DNA of 64,000 nucleotides from Planctomycetaceae bacterium. GTDB lineage: Bacteria > Planctomycetota > Planctomycetia > Planctomycetales > Planctomycetaceae. The position numbers and the translations under genes are program-made. Positions 45,929 through 54,029 of this stretch are shown here, in pieces. Location of the stretch: the NCBI GenBank assembly GCA_017795105.1, contig CP051247.1:3678001-3742000 (forward strand). Reading direction: 5' to 3'. The notes below the pieces were generated by a model. That model did no database searches. It was given only the letters and a program-made list of their open reading frames with translations, and was not told where the DNA came from. The stretch's first letter is position 1; each line of letters begins with the position of its first letter.

Positions 45929-46777
45929 TCAGCCGTGCTGGGAGGGTAGTCCTGTCAGATTGACCAGAATCTGCAGGCCGAGCAAGGTAATTATCAGAAA
46001 GCCAAAGGCCCAGGCATTCATCAGCGCGATCTGCCGGCCCTGCATCGAACGTTTCTTAAACAGGCCGCCAAACGACAGCACCATCCCGAGCCAGACGATC
46101 GTAAACCCGATCACGATCGGATCCTGCCACGAGACGGGCCGCGATGCTTTTTCCGAGCCACCGATCAGCAGAAACCCGGTCAGCAGTCCCAGCGTCAGCA
46201 TCGGCATGGAAACGGAAACGGACCAGAGGTTGTATCGAGCCAGAGAGGCGAGCGCGGGGAGCGAGAAACCGCCGCGGAGATTCTGTTTTTTCTTCAGTCG
46301 TCGATGTTGAAGCAGATACATCACACTGATCAGAAATCCGGCAAGTACCCCAGTAATGCCGATGACGAGCGAACTGGCGTGAAGCATTTTCAGGACACGC
46401 TGGCTGTCGAGAAGTACATCCGGATCGTTGCTGACCAGACTGGACGCTCCGACCATCAGCAGAGCCAGCGGCAGCACGAACAGCCCCATCGCTTCCGCTC
46501 CGCGTTTCTGCAGATTCCAGACGACGAAGCCGAGATAACCGGCGACCAGCAGCCAGGCGGCGACCAGAAGCCAGTCGTGATTCGACGCGACCAAAGGCGG
46601 CAACTGCGACTGAATCGACCGGGAAATCAGATACCAGGTCTGCGCGATCAGGCCGGCGACCGTGGCGATCAGCGACAGCCAGCGGAGTGGAGGCAGCGGT
46701 TTCCAGTACCGCGCCAACTCCAGAAAGAACGCGGCGGCGTAGCTGGCCAGAAAGCAGAACAGATGAACCTGATGCAT
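45929..46777 (-). CDS. HemX/CcsA-like membrane protein
   Basis: The 282-residue protein has about eight hydrophobic segments, with a charged loop (HRRLKKKQNLRGG) near 157-168. Position immediately upstream of hemA on the same strand is the classical place of HemX, a cytochrome c assembly CcsA/ResC-related protein that lowers HemA levels. The conserved WWD domain of real CcsA is not seen, which favours HemX. It likely acts in the inner membrane in heme export or regulation, which is an inference from gene order and topology. The start has no clear ribosome-binding site in my reading. Confidence 0.8.
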   Translation of the reverse strand: MHQVHLFCFLASYAAAFFLELARYWKPLPPLRWLSLIATVAGLIAQTWYLISRSIQSQLPPLVASNHDWLLVAAWLLVAGYLGFVVWNLQKRGAEAMGLFVLPLALLMVGASSLVSNDPDVLLDSQRVLKMLHASSLVIGITGVLAGFLISVMYLLQHRRLKKKQNLRGGFSLPALASLARYNLWSVSVSMPMLTLGLLTGFLLIGGSEKASRPVSWQDPIVIGFTIVWLGMVLSFGGLFKKRSMQGRQIALMNAWAFGFLIITLLGLQILVNLTGLPSQHG

Positions 46778-46838
46778 GGATCCACGATCTGAGACAGCTC
46801 AAGAGGGCAGGACAAACCTGGGAGGAGGAAGGACGGTT

Positions 46839-47312
46839 TCAGGAGCCGAGAGATTCGGAGTATTCTGCGACCGTGGGGCGATGCGACGAAATGCTCGCTT
46901 CGGCGAACGACTCTTCCGTTTCCCAGATGATCACGCGGGTCACTTCCACCGGGAGATCCTGCATCATCTTCGGAGCCACCACGTCGAGCAGATACTTCGC
47001 CATGTTCTCCGCGGTCGGGTTGTAGGGCAGAATGTAATACTTCGTGGGAACGACCCGTTTGATGGCATCGATGCCGTTGTCGTCGGCTTCGTTCAGCAGA
47101 AACGCGTGATCCCAGTTGTCGTCGATCCAGCCTTTGAACGTCTTTTTCAGGTACGAAAAGTCGATCAGCCGGCCGACATCGTCAGTTTCTTCTCCGGAAA
47201 CGTAGATCTCGGCGACATAATTATGACCGTGGAAGGAGGCGCATTTCCCTTCGTGACCGACCAGGCGATGGCCGGCACAGAATCGGATGCGCTTCATAAC
47301 GGTGAGCCCCAT
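46839..47312 (-). CDS. queD: 6-pyruvoyl-tetrahydropterin synthase / QueD family protein
   Basis: The family converts dihydroneopterin triphosphate to a pterin, or in QueD to 6-carboxytetrahydropterin for queuosine synthesis. Zinc ligands are seen as H15 in FCAGHRL and H28 and H30 in SFHGHNY, with Cys24 in GKCASF as the catalytic residue, and WDHAFLL and PTAENMAKYL in the usual order. The protein is 157 residues, normal. GAGGA precedes the ATG at 47312. The gene is first in the leftward set with hemX-like, hemA and rluA-like, about 61 bases ahead of hemX. No other que gene is in the window, so assignment as QueD over PTPS is not certain. Confidence 0.85.
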   Translation of the reverse strand: MGLTVMKRIRFCAGHRLVGHEGKCASFHGHNYVAEIYVSGEETDDVGRLIDFSYLKKTFKGWIDDNWDHAFLLNEADDNGIDAIKRVVPTKYYILPYNPTAENMAKYLLDVVAPKMMQDLPVEVTRVIIWETEESFAEASISSHRPTVAEYSESLGS

Positions 47313-47539
47313 GGGCTGATCCTCAAATTACAGCCCGCCGCCGACCGGCAGCAGACTTCGTATGGATTCGCTTCAAAAATTCATTATGAATTATAACGGT
47401 GCATTTTCAATGACCAAACGTCCGCCGCCTGGGCCCACTCTGGACCTCTTTTCACTTGCTGGACACTTTCTCCCGAACCTTTCCGGCTGTCAGGGCCTCC
47501 GCTGAGACAGAATCTTTTTCTCGGAAAACACAGGTCATC

Positions 47540-48928
47540 ATGAATAAACGACAGCTGCTCGCCATTGGAATTCCGGAATACGCTCTCACCGCTGCTGTTC
47601 AGACGGTCCAGCGAGCCGTGGCCGAGGGAGGTATGCGCGGCAAGGAATTGAAGTCCTCGCTGCAGGCCGTGGCCGAGTCGCCGGAACAGTTCGTCGACAA
47701 TCCGATTTTCCAGCCGCTGGCTCAACTGCTGATCGACGAGCCGGTCCCGCCGGTTCATGAGCCGATCGAGTACCAAACCTGGGGAACCGAGATCGATCCG
47801 GCCAGTCATGTCCAGATGCGGGAAGCCTGCCGTTTGCCGGGAGCCTTTGGCGCTGCGCTGATGCCGGATGCGCATGTCGGCTACGGACTGCCGATTGGCG
47901 GCGTGCTCGCCATGGAAGGCAAGGTCGTTCCGTACGCAGTCGGTGTCGACATTGCCTGCCGGATGAAGCTCTCGATTCTCGATATGCCGGTCGAGACGAT
48001 GCAGAAGAACTTCGAGCATTACAAGAACGCTCTGGAGAACGGGACCCGTTTCGGAGTCGGCTCGGAATGGAAAACGCCGCAGGATCATGAAGTTCTGGAC
48101 CGCGACTGGACCGTTTCGCGAGTGACGCGGGAAAACAAGGACAAGGCCCGCAAGCAGCTCGGAACTTCGGGATCGGGAAACCACTTCGTCGAATTCGGCG
48201 TGGTGACGCTGAACGAACGCGACGAAGAACTCGGCCTCGACGCCGGAACGTATGTCGCTCTGCTGAGCCACAGCGGTTCGCGAGGAACGGGGGCGAGTGT
48301 CTGCAATGTCTACTCGAGTATTGCTCAGCGACAGTTGCCGCCTTCTATGAAGGAATTCGGACGGCTGGCGTGGCTCGATATGAACACGCAGGAAGGCCAG
48401 GAGTACTGGGAGTCGATGAATCTGATGGGCGAATACGCAGCTGCGAATCACGCCGTGATTCATCGAAACGTGTCCAATTTGCTCGGAGGTCGGATTATCG
48501 CCGGGGTGGAGAATCACCACAACTTCGCATGGAAGGAAACCCACGGCGGGAAGGAAGTGATTGTGCATCGCAAGGGAGCGACGCCAGCCGGGAAAGGTGT
48601 GCTCGGCGTCATTCCGGGATCGATGGCCGATCCGGCTTACGTTGTTCGTGGAAAAGGGAACGCCGCGAGTCTCGACTCGGCTTCTCATGGAGCTGGTCGG
48701 CGGATGTCGCGAACTCAGGCCAAGAGCAAGTACAACTTCAAGGCGGTTCGAAACGACCTGCTGAAGAAGGGAGTTCACGTGCTCTCGGCTGGAGCGGACG
48801 AAGTCCCCGGCGTCTACAAGAACATCGACAGCGTGATGGCCGAACAGCAGGATCTGGTCGATATCGTCGCCCGGTTCGACCCAAAGATCGTGAAGATGTG
48901 CGGAGACGGCAGCCGGGCCGAAGACTGA
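47540..48928 (+). CDS. rtcB: RNA-splicing ligase RtcB
   Basis: RtcB joins RNA 2',3'-cyclic-phosphate or 3'-phosphate ends to 5'-OH ends with GTP. The metal-binding and guanylylation motifs are in order: GVDIACRM (Cys ligand), SGSGNHFVE, LLSHSGSRGTG, ENHHNFAW, VHRKGATPA, and SASHGAGR with the nucleotide-binding His, then DEVPGVYKNID. The ATG at 47540 follows a weak AGG; the ORF starts 84 bases earlier, but those residues look unlike the family. At 462 residues the protein fits the family range. Partner archease or RtcA genes are not seen in the window. It is divergent from queD across 227 bases and could serve RNA repair. Confidence 0.93.
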   Translation: MNKRQLLAIGIPEYALTAAVQTVQRAVAEGGMRGKELKSSLQAVAESPEQFVDNPIFQPLAQLLIDEPVPPVHEPIEYQTWGTEIDPASHVQMREACRLPGAFGAALMPDAHVGYGLPIGGVLAMEGKVVPYAVGVDIACRMKLSILDMPVETMQKNFEHYKNALENGTRFGVGSEWKTPQDHEVLDRDWTVSRVTRENKDKARKQLGTSGSGNHFVEFGVVTLNERDEELGLDAGTYVALLSHSGSRGTGASVCNVYSSIAQRQLPPSMKEFGRLAWLDMNTQEGQEYWESMNLMGEYAAANHAVIHRNVSNLLGGRIIAGVENHHNFAWKETHGGKEVIVHRKGATPAGKGVLGVIPGSMADPAYVVRGKGNAASLDSASHGAGRRMSRTQAKSKYNFKAVRNDLLKKGVHVLSAGADEVPGVYKNIDSVMAEQQDLVDIVARFDPKIVKMCGDGSRAED

Positions 48929-48953
48929 CCGGGTCGCAGGATGTGCGGTGGGT

Positions 48954-48992
48954 GGCCCGTCCGGCACGGGCGGGTGACGAAGTCACAAGAGG
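48954..48992 (+). repeat. Two-stem module, copy 1
   Basis: Stem A is CCCGTCC/GGGCGGG (one T-G pair) with loop GGCAC. It is followed directly by stem B, GTGAC-GAA-GTCAC, and then AAGAGG. The same layout is found at 49058-49102, 52277-52317 and 52553-52593. Confidence 0.75.
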
Positions 48993-49057
48993 CTGCGCCA
49001 TGGACGAGATGTCTGCGAGGGCCGCACGATTTCCTGTACAACGTGCGGATGGCCCTG

Positions 49058-49102
49058 CCTCTTGTCGCTTCCGCGACCCGCCCGCTGCGGCGGACCGGCC
49101 AC
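49058..49102 (-). repeat. Two-stem module, copy 2 (inverted)
   Basis: On the minus strand, stem A is CCGGTCCGC paired with GCGGGCGGG with one mismatch and one T-G pair. Stem B is GTCGC-GGAA-GCGAC and the tail is AAGAGG. Stem B differs from the other copies at a base pair, and both sides change together. Confidence 0.75.
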
Positions 49103-49336
49103 TCCTCCCCCCTTAAGCTTGGTGTGTGGGATAGCCGCGAGGGGACGTTGTCCACGCACTCCGCCTATATGCATGTCCAAAGCCGGGATACTCGTTTGAA
49201 CGGCTAACGCTTTCATCCCCTATCTGACATTGATAGACTTTGATGGCTTATCCAGCGGGCCTGCACGGGCCTGCTGTCCCACCTGATGGTCGCGTCATTC
49301 GACCTCCGTTGCCGCACACTCCCAAGAAAGAAACTC

Positions 49337-49576
49337 ATGAAGTATGTCGTCTGGGGATTGGTCCTGCTGCTGATTGTGATTCACCAGGACTTCTGGTACT
49401 GGAACGACAAGACCCTGATTCTGGGATTCATTCCGATCGGTCTGTTCTATCACGCCTGCATTTCGGTTGCCGCTGCCTTTACGTGGTATCTGGCGACTCT
49501 CTTCTGCTGGCCGGAAGAGCTTGTCGAAGACGCCCCCACGGGCCCGAGCAATGGCGAGGAGGTGCAGCATGGTTGA
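49337..49576 (+). CDS. DUF3311-type small membrane protein
   Basis: This 79-residue protein has two hydrophobic helices (about 2-16 and 28-54) and ends in a short acidic tail. It matches the DUF3311-type pattern of small proteins found beside sodium:solute symporters, and its last bases overlap the symporter start by 8 (ATGGTTGA), so the two are translated in coupled fashion. The ATG at 49337 has AAGAAAG upstream. The residues WLFYHACISVAAAFTWYLA with the tail CWPEELVED fit the family. It probably aids symporter assembly, which is only an inference from gene order. Confidence 0.8.
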   Translation: MKYVVWGLVLLLIVIHQDFWYWNDKTLILGFIPIGLFYHACISVAAAFTWYLATLFCWPEELVEDAPTGPSNGEEVQHG

Positions 49577-51641
49577 GATGATCGTCATCGGGGTTTACCT
49601 GTCCCTGTTGCTCGGACTGGGAATCTTCTCCAGCAGGCTGTTCCGGGGAACCAGTAAAGACTACATGCTGGCCAGTCATTCGATTGGCCCGTTCCTGCTG
49701 CTGATGTCGATCTTCGGCACCACGATGACGGCCTTCGCGCTTGTCGGATCCAGCGGCGAAGCCTACGCGGAAGGAATCGGTGTTTACGGGATGCTCGCCT
49801 CTTCGTCGGGCATCATTCACTCACTCTGCTTCTTCCTGCTTGGCGTCAAACTGTGGACGCTCGGCCGAAAGTACGGCTACACCACGCAGATTCAGTTCTT
49901 CCGCGATCGGCTCGAAAGCGACAAGATTGGTCTGCTGCTCTTCCCGATTCTCGTCGGCATGGTCATTCCGTATCTGCTGATCGGCGTCATTTCGTCCGGC
50001 GTGGTGATCAACAGTGTGACCGAAGGCGCCTTCGCCAATACCTTCGCCCAGTACGACTACGGTTTGCCGCCCTGGCTCGGCGCTCTGGTGATTTCGATTG
50101 TTGTGCTCATTTACGTCTTTTTCGGCGGGATGCGGGGCACGGCGTGGGCCAACGCTTTCCAGACCATGGTCTTTATGGTTCTCGGCGTCGTCACGTTTTC
50201 GATCATCTCGGCCAAGCTGGGTGGTGTTCAGGAAGCGACTCAGAAGGTACTGGAGAAGAATCCGACCAAGCTCATTCGCTCGGCCGATCCAGCCGACATC
50301 GAGGAATACGAAACCGAGTTCGCGCAATGGAAAACGATGGCGGAGTACAACTACGCCACCAAGACCGCGAACCTGTTCACGCTCAGCGACGAGCAAACAC
50401 AGCAGGCCTACGCTGAGTTCAAACCGCGAATGCCGGGCTGGCAGGTGAAGGCGGAGACCGTTTTCGCCGCCAAGAACGGCATGCTGTCCGATCTGACTAC
50501 GGCTCAGAAGAACGACGCCTATCTGGTTCAGGACGACCGCACCTTGCCCGAGCCTCGGCCGGAATGGTGGAACGAAAAGACGCTCGATCACGAAACGATG
50601 GAGCAGTTCCTGCGTGTCGACGGAGCCGAAGCACGGGCTTACAAAATCTTCGAAGCCAACATCGGCCATCCAAATGAACTGCTCGATCCTGAAGATCCGA
50701 GCAAGGGGCTGAAGTGGACCCGCAAGAAAGCCCGCGGCGTGTATCGCGCCACGAAATGGGCTCCGCAGTATCCGCACAGCATTGGTTACTGGCAGTTCCT
50801 TACCTATCTGTTCGTGCCGCTTTCGGTCGGGATGTTCCCGCACCTGTTCCAGCACTGGCTGACGGCTCGCAGCGCGGCCAGCTTCAAGCTGCCGGTGGTG
50901 GCTCATCCGCTGTTCATTGCCATTGTCTGGGTTCCGTGTGTGCTGGTCGGGATCTGGGCGACTTCGGCAACGGTCGATGGCCGTCCGATGTTCCCGCCAC
51001 ACTTCCCACCCAACGCCGTGCTCGCCACGATGGTGAAGAGCATGACCGGGCCGTTGCTTTCGGGGCTGCTTACGGCTGGGATTCTGGCGGCAATTATGTC
51101 GTCGCTCGACAGTCAGTTCCTCTGCGTCGGAACGATGTTCACTGAAGACGTGGTCGTGCACTACGGCGGCAAGAACCGCTTCAGCGACCGTCAGATCCTG
51201 TATCTGGCCCGGTTCTTCATCATCGTCATCGTTGCGGTGACCTACTTCTTCAGTCTGTTCGAACAACGGCGAGTCTTCACGCTCGGCGTCTGGTGTTTCA
51301 GCGGATTCTCTTCGCTGTTCCCGCTCGTGTTCGCCAGTCTGTACTGGAAGAAGCTGACCAAAGCCGGAGCGTACGCCTGTGTGATCACGGCTGCGTCGCT
51401 CTGGATCTATCTGTTCTGGATGTCGGATTTCGCCGCGATCGCGAACTTCACCGTCAACTTCGGCGGGGATCAATTCATGTCGTTCACCCAGCGGGGCGAA
51501 CACATTGAAAGCGATGTCATTCAGACTCAGCCGGTCATGCTGATGGTCCTCGGTTCCACTCTGGCGATGATCCTGGTCTCGCTGGTGACGCCGAAACCGA
51601 AACCGGAAACGCTCGTTCGCTTCTTCCCGGAGAAGAGCTGA
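49569..51641 (+). CDS. Sodium:solute symporter (SSS family)
   Basis: SSS proteins use the sodium gradient to import sugars, amino acids or similar solutes. The start ATG is preceded by GAGGAGG and overlaps the DUF3311 gene. The N-terminal half has the family helices (VEMIVIGVYLSLLLGLGIF, then SKDYMLASHSIGPFLLLMSIFGTTMTAF with the SSF-like GSSGEAYAEGIGVYG). Residues about 216-400 are a long hydrophilic, charged insertion with many Glu, Lys and Gln. The core resumes at GYWQFLTYLFVPLSVG with more helices (LLSGLLTAGILAAIMSSLDSQ and DRQILYLARFFIIVIVAVTYFFSLF), for about 13 segments. It ends as PKPKPETLVRFFPEKS. The substrate is not known. A strong terminator follows. Confidence 0.88.
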   Translation: MVEMIVIGVYLSLLLGLGIFSSRLFRGTSKDYMLASHSIGPFLLLMSIFGTTMTAFALVGSSGEAYAEGIGVYGMLASSSGIIHSLCFFLLGVKLWTLGRKYGYTTQIQFFRDRLESDKIGLLLFPILVGMVIPYLLIGVISSGVVINSVTEGAFANTFAQYDYGLPPWLGALVISIVVLIYVFFGGMRGTAWANAFQTMVFMVLGVVTFSIISAKLGGVQEATQKVLEKNPTKLIRSADPADIEEYETEFAQWKTMAEYNYATKTANLFTLSDEQTQQAYAEFKPRMPGWQVKAETVFAAKNGMLSDLTTAQKNDAYLVQDDRTLPEPRPEWWNEKTLDHETMEQFLRVDGAEARAYKIFEANIGHPNELLDPEDPSKGLKWTRKKARGVYRATKWAPQYPHSIGYWQFLTYLFVPLSVGMFPHLFQHWLTARSAASFKLPVVAHPLFIAIVWVPCVLVGIWATSATVDGRPMFPPHFPPNAVLATMVKSMTGPLLSGLLTAGILAAIMSSLDSQFLCVGTMFTEDVVVHYGGKNRFSDRQILYLARFFIIVIVAVTYFFSLFEQRRVFTLGVWCFSGFSSLFPLVFASLYWKKLTKAGAYACVITAASLWIYLFWMSDFAAIANFTVNFGGDQFMSFTQRGEHIESDVIQTQPVMLMVLGSTLAMILVSLVTPKPKPETLVRFFPEKS

Positions 51642-51672
51642 CAAATCGTTGACGGTGTGAACGAAGAAAACG

Positions 51673-51714
51673 CCGGCAATCGAGTCTCTGGATTCGATTG
51701 CCGGTTCTTTTTTT
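51673..51714 (+). terminator. Rho-independent terminator after the symporter gene
   Basis: CCGGCAATCGA pairs with TCGATTGCCGG around a ten-base loop (51673-51704), followed by TTCTTTTTTT. It lies 31 bases after the stop codon. Confidence 0.85.
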
Positions 51715-51757
51715 GAGTTCTTGACCGTGCGTCAGTCCCCGGAGGCCGCAGCCGCTC

Positions 51758-51763
51758 TATAAT
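51758..51763 (+). promoter_or_regulatory. -10 box TATAAT before the thioesterase gene
   Basis: A perfect TATAAT is 26 bases before the TTG start at 51790. No -35 element lies 16-18 bases upstream (TTGACC at 51721 is 31 bases away), so the promoter may be of extended or atypical type. Confidence 0.4.
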
Positions 51764-51789
51764 GGCGGCAGTCCCGCATCATCACCTTC

Positions 51790-52266
51790 TTGCCAGCGAG
51801 TTTCGAGTTGTCTGTTCCGCAATCGCAGTTTGTTTACGAGCGTCGCATCGCCTTTGCCGAAACCGATATGGCCGGCATCGTGCACTTCTCCAATTACTAC
51901 CGACTGATGGAAGAAGCCGAGCATGCCTACTTCCGCTCGCTGGACCTGAGCATTATGCATCGCCGTGAAGACGGCGTCATCGTCGGCTGGCCGCGGGTCA
52001 ACACGCATTGCCAGTATCTGGCTCCGGCTCGCTACGAAGACATCATTCAGGTCTATGTCGATGTCGAGCGGCTCGGCGTGAAGTCGATCACCTGGTCGAT
52101 GGCCATCTATCGCGGCGAGACGAAACTCGCTCAGGGCCGAATGAAAACCGCCTGCTGCCTCTGCCGAGCCGACCACACGCTCGAATCGATTCCGATCGCG
52201 TCCCCATATGCCGATAAGCTGCAGGAGTCGCCGTATCTCGGCCAGAGCGAACCAGTCACCGGTTGA
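51790..52266 (+). CDS. 4HBT-family acyl-CoA thioesterase (YbgC-like)
   Basis: The hotdog-fold enzyme hydrolyses acyl-CoA thioesters. The signature is present as FAETDMAGIVHFSNYYRLMEEAEHAYFRSL (here broken into its parts: FAETDMAGIVHFSNYY, then MEEAEHAYFRS), with the catalytic Asp in ETDMAG. The end of the domain includes CQYLAPARYEDIIQVYVDV and the strand SITWSMAIYRG. The protein is 158 residues, slightly longer than YbgC (134). The start is a TTG; a perfect TATAAT lies 26 bases upstream. The gene is monocistronic. The natural substrate is unknown; Tol-Pal genes, often next to ybgC, are not in the window. Confidence 0.88.
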   Translation: MPASFELSVPQSQFVYERRIAFAETDMAGIVHFSNYYRLMEEAEHAYFRSLDLSIMHRREDGVIVGWPRVNTHCQYLAPARYEDIIQVYVDVERLGVKSITWSMAIYRGETKLAQGRMKTACCLCRADHTLESIPIASPYADKLQESPYLGQSEPVTG

Positions 52267-52276
52267 GCAGGACGGA

Positions 52277-52317
52277 TGGCTCAGACGCGTGCGTCTGAGT
52301 GGCGAAGCCACAAGAGG
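52277..52317 (+). repeat. Two-stem module, copy 3
   Basis: Stem A is CTCAGACGC-GT-GCGTCTGAG (perfect), followed directly by stem B GTGGC-GAA-GCCAC and the tail AAGAGG. Relative to copy 1, stem B has G-C in place of A-T at the fourth pair, preserving the pairing. Confidence 0.75.
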
Positions 52318-52380
52318 CGGCTAACCGGCGTTCGCTGCCTGAGTCGGTGAGCTGCTCCAAATGCTTCGCGAATAACATCT

Positions 52381-52490
52381 CGGCGATCAACCAGCGACGT
52401 TCTTTTCCAAAATGAACCCAGCGGCCTGTGAAGCATGCCACCCGCATTTCCCCCTCACCCTAACCCTCTCCCCCACGGGGGCGAGGGAAC
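52381..52490. repeat. Long inverted repeat, left copy
   Basis: A 110-bp stretch (CGATCAACCAGCGACGTTC ... CTCTCCCCCACGGGGGCGAGGG) that is found inverted at 55576-55683 with a similar order of blocks: CGATCAACCAGCGA, then AAGCATGYCACCCGCAT, then CCCCCTCA and GGGGGCGAGGGAAC. The inner half includes a GC-rich palindrome. Confidence 0.8.
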
Positions 52491-52552
52491 TTACTTATCG
52501 AGTCCCCGCCCCTCCCAAGGTTGTTCATTGAAAATGCTCTGACCAATAGCTT

Positions 52553-52593
52553 CTTCCTGTGACTTCGTCACCCAGACGTACACGTCTGGGCCA
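52553..52593 (-). repeat. Two-stem module, copy 4 (inverted)
   Basis: On the minus strand, stem A is CCCAGACGT/ACGTCTGGG and stem B is GTGAC-GAA-GTCAC, followed by AGGAAG. Copy 1 has the same stem B. Confidence 0.75.
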
Positions 52594-52642
52594 TCCCCGG
52601 CTCTGAGAATCCGTCACAACTGCAGTGGACTTCCGGGTCGAG

Positions 52643-53830
52643 TCAGATCGTGCTTTCAGTCATATGGGGTTCAACGTCGGTCCAGTCGCGTTCGTAGCCC
52701 CAGGCGTCGAAGCAGAAGTCCCATTCTCGGTGCACGAGGCGGCGAGTTTCAGCCGGGATCTCGACGTGGCGGTTCTTGCGGTAGCCTTTCGTCTCGGCCA
52801 GATAGGATTCGAATCGAGGCTGCATTTCGTCGAACTTGCCGAGACGTAACCCGGCGTAGACCTTCTCCAGCTCTTCGAGCGGCTGGGCGGTCAGGTCTTC
52901 ATAAGCGACTTCGTGGAACTGTCCTTCGGGAATCAGGTCCTTCTGGTCGAAATAAGCCTGATAAAGATCGCGGTAGGTCTCGATGACCATCTCTTCGACA
53001 AGAGCCGGATTGAACCGCTGCAGGCCCCAGACCGGAATCACCTGCTGGGCCATGTGGGCAAATGAGCGGAACACATCGTACGGATGCCGGCGGATGTGCA
53101 GGAACCGGGCATCCGGGAAGAGCTCGAGAATGAGCTTGATCCGGGCGGTGTGATTGGGCGACTTCAAAATCAGCGGACGCCCGTGAGCCCGCTGGACTTT
53201 CGCCACGAAGAACTGCAATGCCTGCTTGAACTTCTCTCGATCGGCTTCGGTCGCCTGCTCGAACGACAGGTGTCGATCGTACCGATTCGCGTTATTCGGA
53301 AACACCCAGCTGAACGAGTTCGACTTCTGCGAGAGAATGCCGAGCGCCATTTCATCCTCGGCTGGTTCGCGAAGACTCATCTTCACGTTGTCCATGAACC
53401 GCTTTCGCGGTGTCATCGCGGCGAGAATCGGCTCCCACCAGATGCGGGCCAGGCGGAACGTATGCGGATACATCGTCTCGAACAGGTCGGGAGCCGAGTA
53501 GCGTTCATCCTGACACATCAGGTTGTGAAGGTGGGTGGTCCCGCTCCGCCAGCTGCCAATAATGAAGAGTGGCGTTTCGACGTGCGTCGAAGAAATCGAG
53601 GGCCCGTAGAAATACTTCTCAAGCCAGGCCAGCGGCGTCGTGCAGACCGAACTGATCGTAATGTGGCAGGCCTTGCCCCAGTACGGGAAGTCGACCTGAA
53701 AGTCGTTCGCGGCCAGCAGCTTCCACCAGTCGCCGAACCGGATTCCGGCCAGACATCCCGGACCGAATCCGCGGGCGAGTCGAGTCGACAAAGGAATCGA
53801 TTTGCGTTCCGGCTGGTCAGATTTGGACAT
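52643..53830 (-). CDS. Sulfotransferase-family protein
   Basis: The enzyme moves sulfate from PAPS to an acceptor, often a carbohydrate or peptide. The PAPS 5'-phosphosulfate-binding loop is GSWRSGTTHL near residues 92-101, and the 3'-phosphate region is FLHIRRHPYDVFRSF near 238-252. The Lys and nearby residues that bind the nucleotide (LILKSPNHTARIKLI) lie near 216. The gene lies inside the inverted-repeat block with the ABC ATPase and hydratase on the opposite strand. The protein is 395 residues, usual for the family. No genes for PAPS synthesis are in the window. The acceptor is not predictable. Confidence 0.88.
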   Translation of the reverse strand: MSKSDQPERKSIPLSTRLARGFGPGCLAGIRFGDWWKLLAANDFQVDFPYWGKACHITISSVCTTPLAWLEKYFYGPSISSTHVETPLFIIGSWRSGTTHLHNLMCQDERYSAPDLFETMYPHTFRLARIWWEPILAAMTPRKRFMDNVKMSLREPAEDEMALGILSQKSNSFSWVFPNNANRYDRHLSFEQATEADREKFKQALQFFVAKVQRAHGRPLILKSPNHTARIKLILELFPDARFLHIRRHPYDVFRSFAHMAQQVIPVWGLQRFNPALVEEMVIETYRDLYQAYFDQKDLIPEGQFHEVAYEDLTAQPLEELEKVYAGLRLGKFDEMQPRFESYLAETKGYRKNRHVEIPAETRRLVHREWDFCFDAWGYERDWTDVEPHMTESTI

Positions 53831-54029
53831 GGCGATTCAAGACTTTTTACAAACGAAATCCTCGAGAGCCCCCTTGAGAATCTCTGCGGGGAGGCTACTG
53901 AATATCCTACCACATTAACATGAGGGCTTCGTGGGCAATCGGGCAGGCGGAACTGGCGTCGAAGATTCCTCACGCGAGTGCCGGTTGTGTCGACTACAGC
54001 GTTGATACCGTCCGATTCCTTGAGCTGAT

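Larger units (their letters stand above)
48929..49336. other. Repeat-bearing gap before the DUF3311/symporter pair
   Basis: The stretch between rtcB and the DUF3311 gene holds two copies of a structured module in opposite orientation (48954-48992 and 49058-49102). The rest, from 49103, holds no gene I can support. Any promoter for the symporter pair would lie here; I could not identify one with confidence. Confidence 0.55.
52318..52642. other. Repeat-bearing gap before the sulfotransferase gene end
   Basis: It contains one half of a long inverted repeat (52381-52490) and two-stem module copy 4 (52553-52593). No gene is seen. Confidence 0.55.

Noticed and set aside
49821..51644. 607-codon open frame on the - strand across the symporter gene
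   Set aside because: Antisense shadow of the SSS gene.
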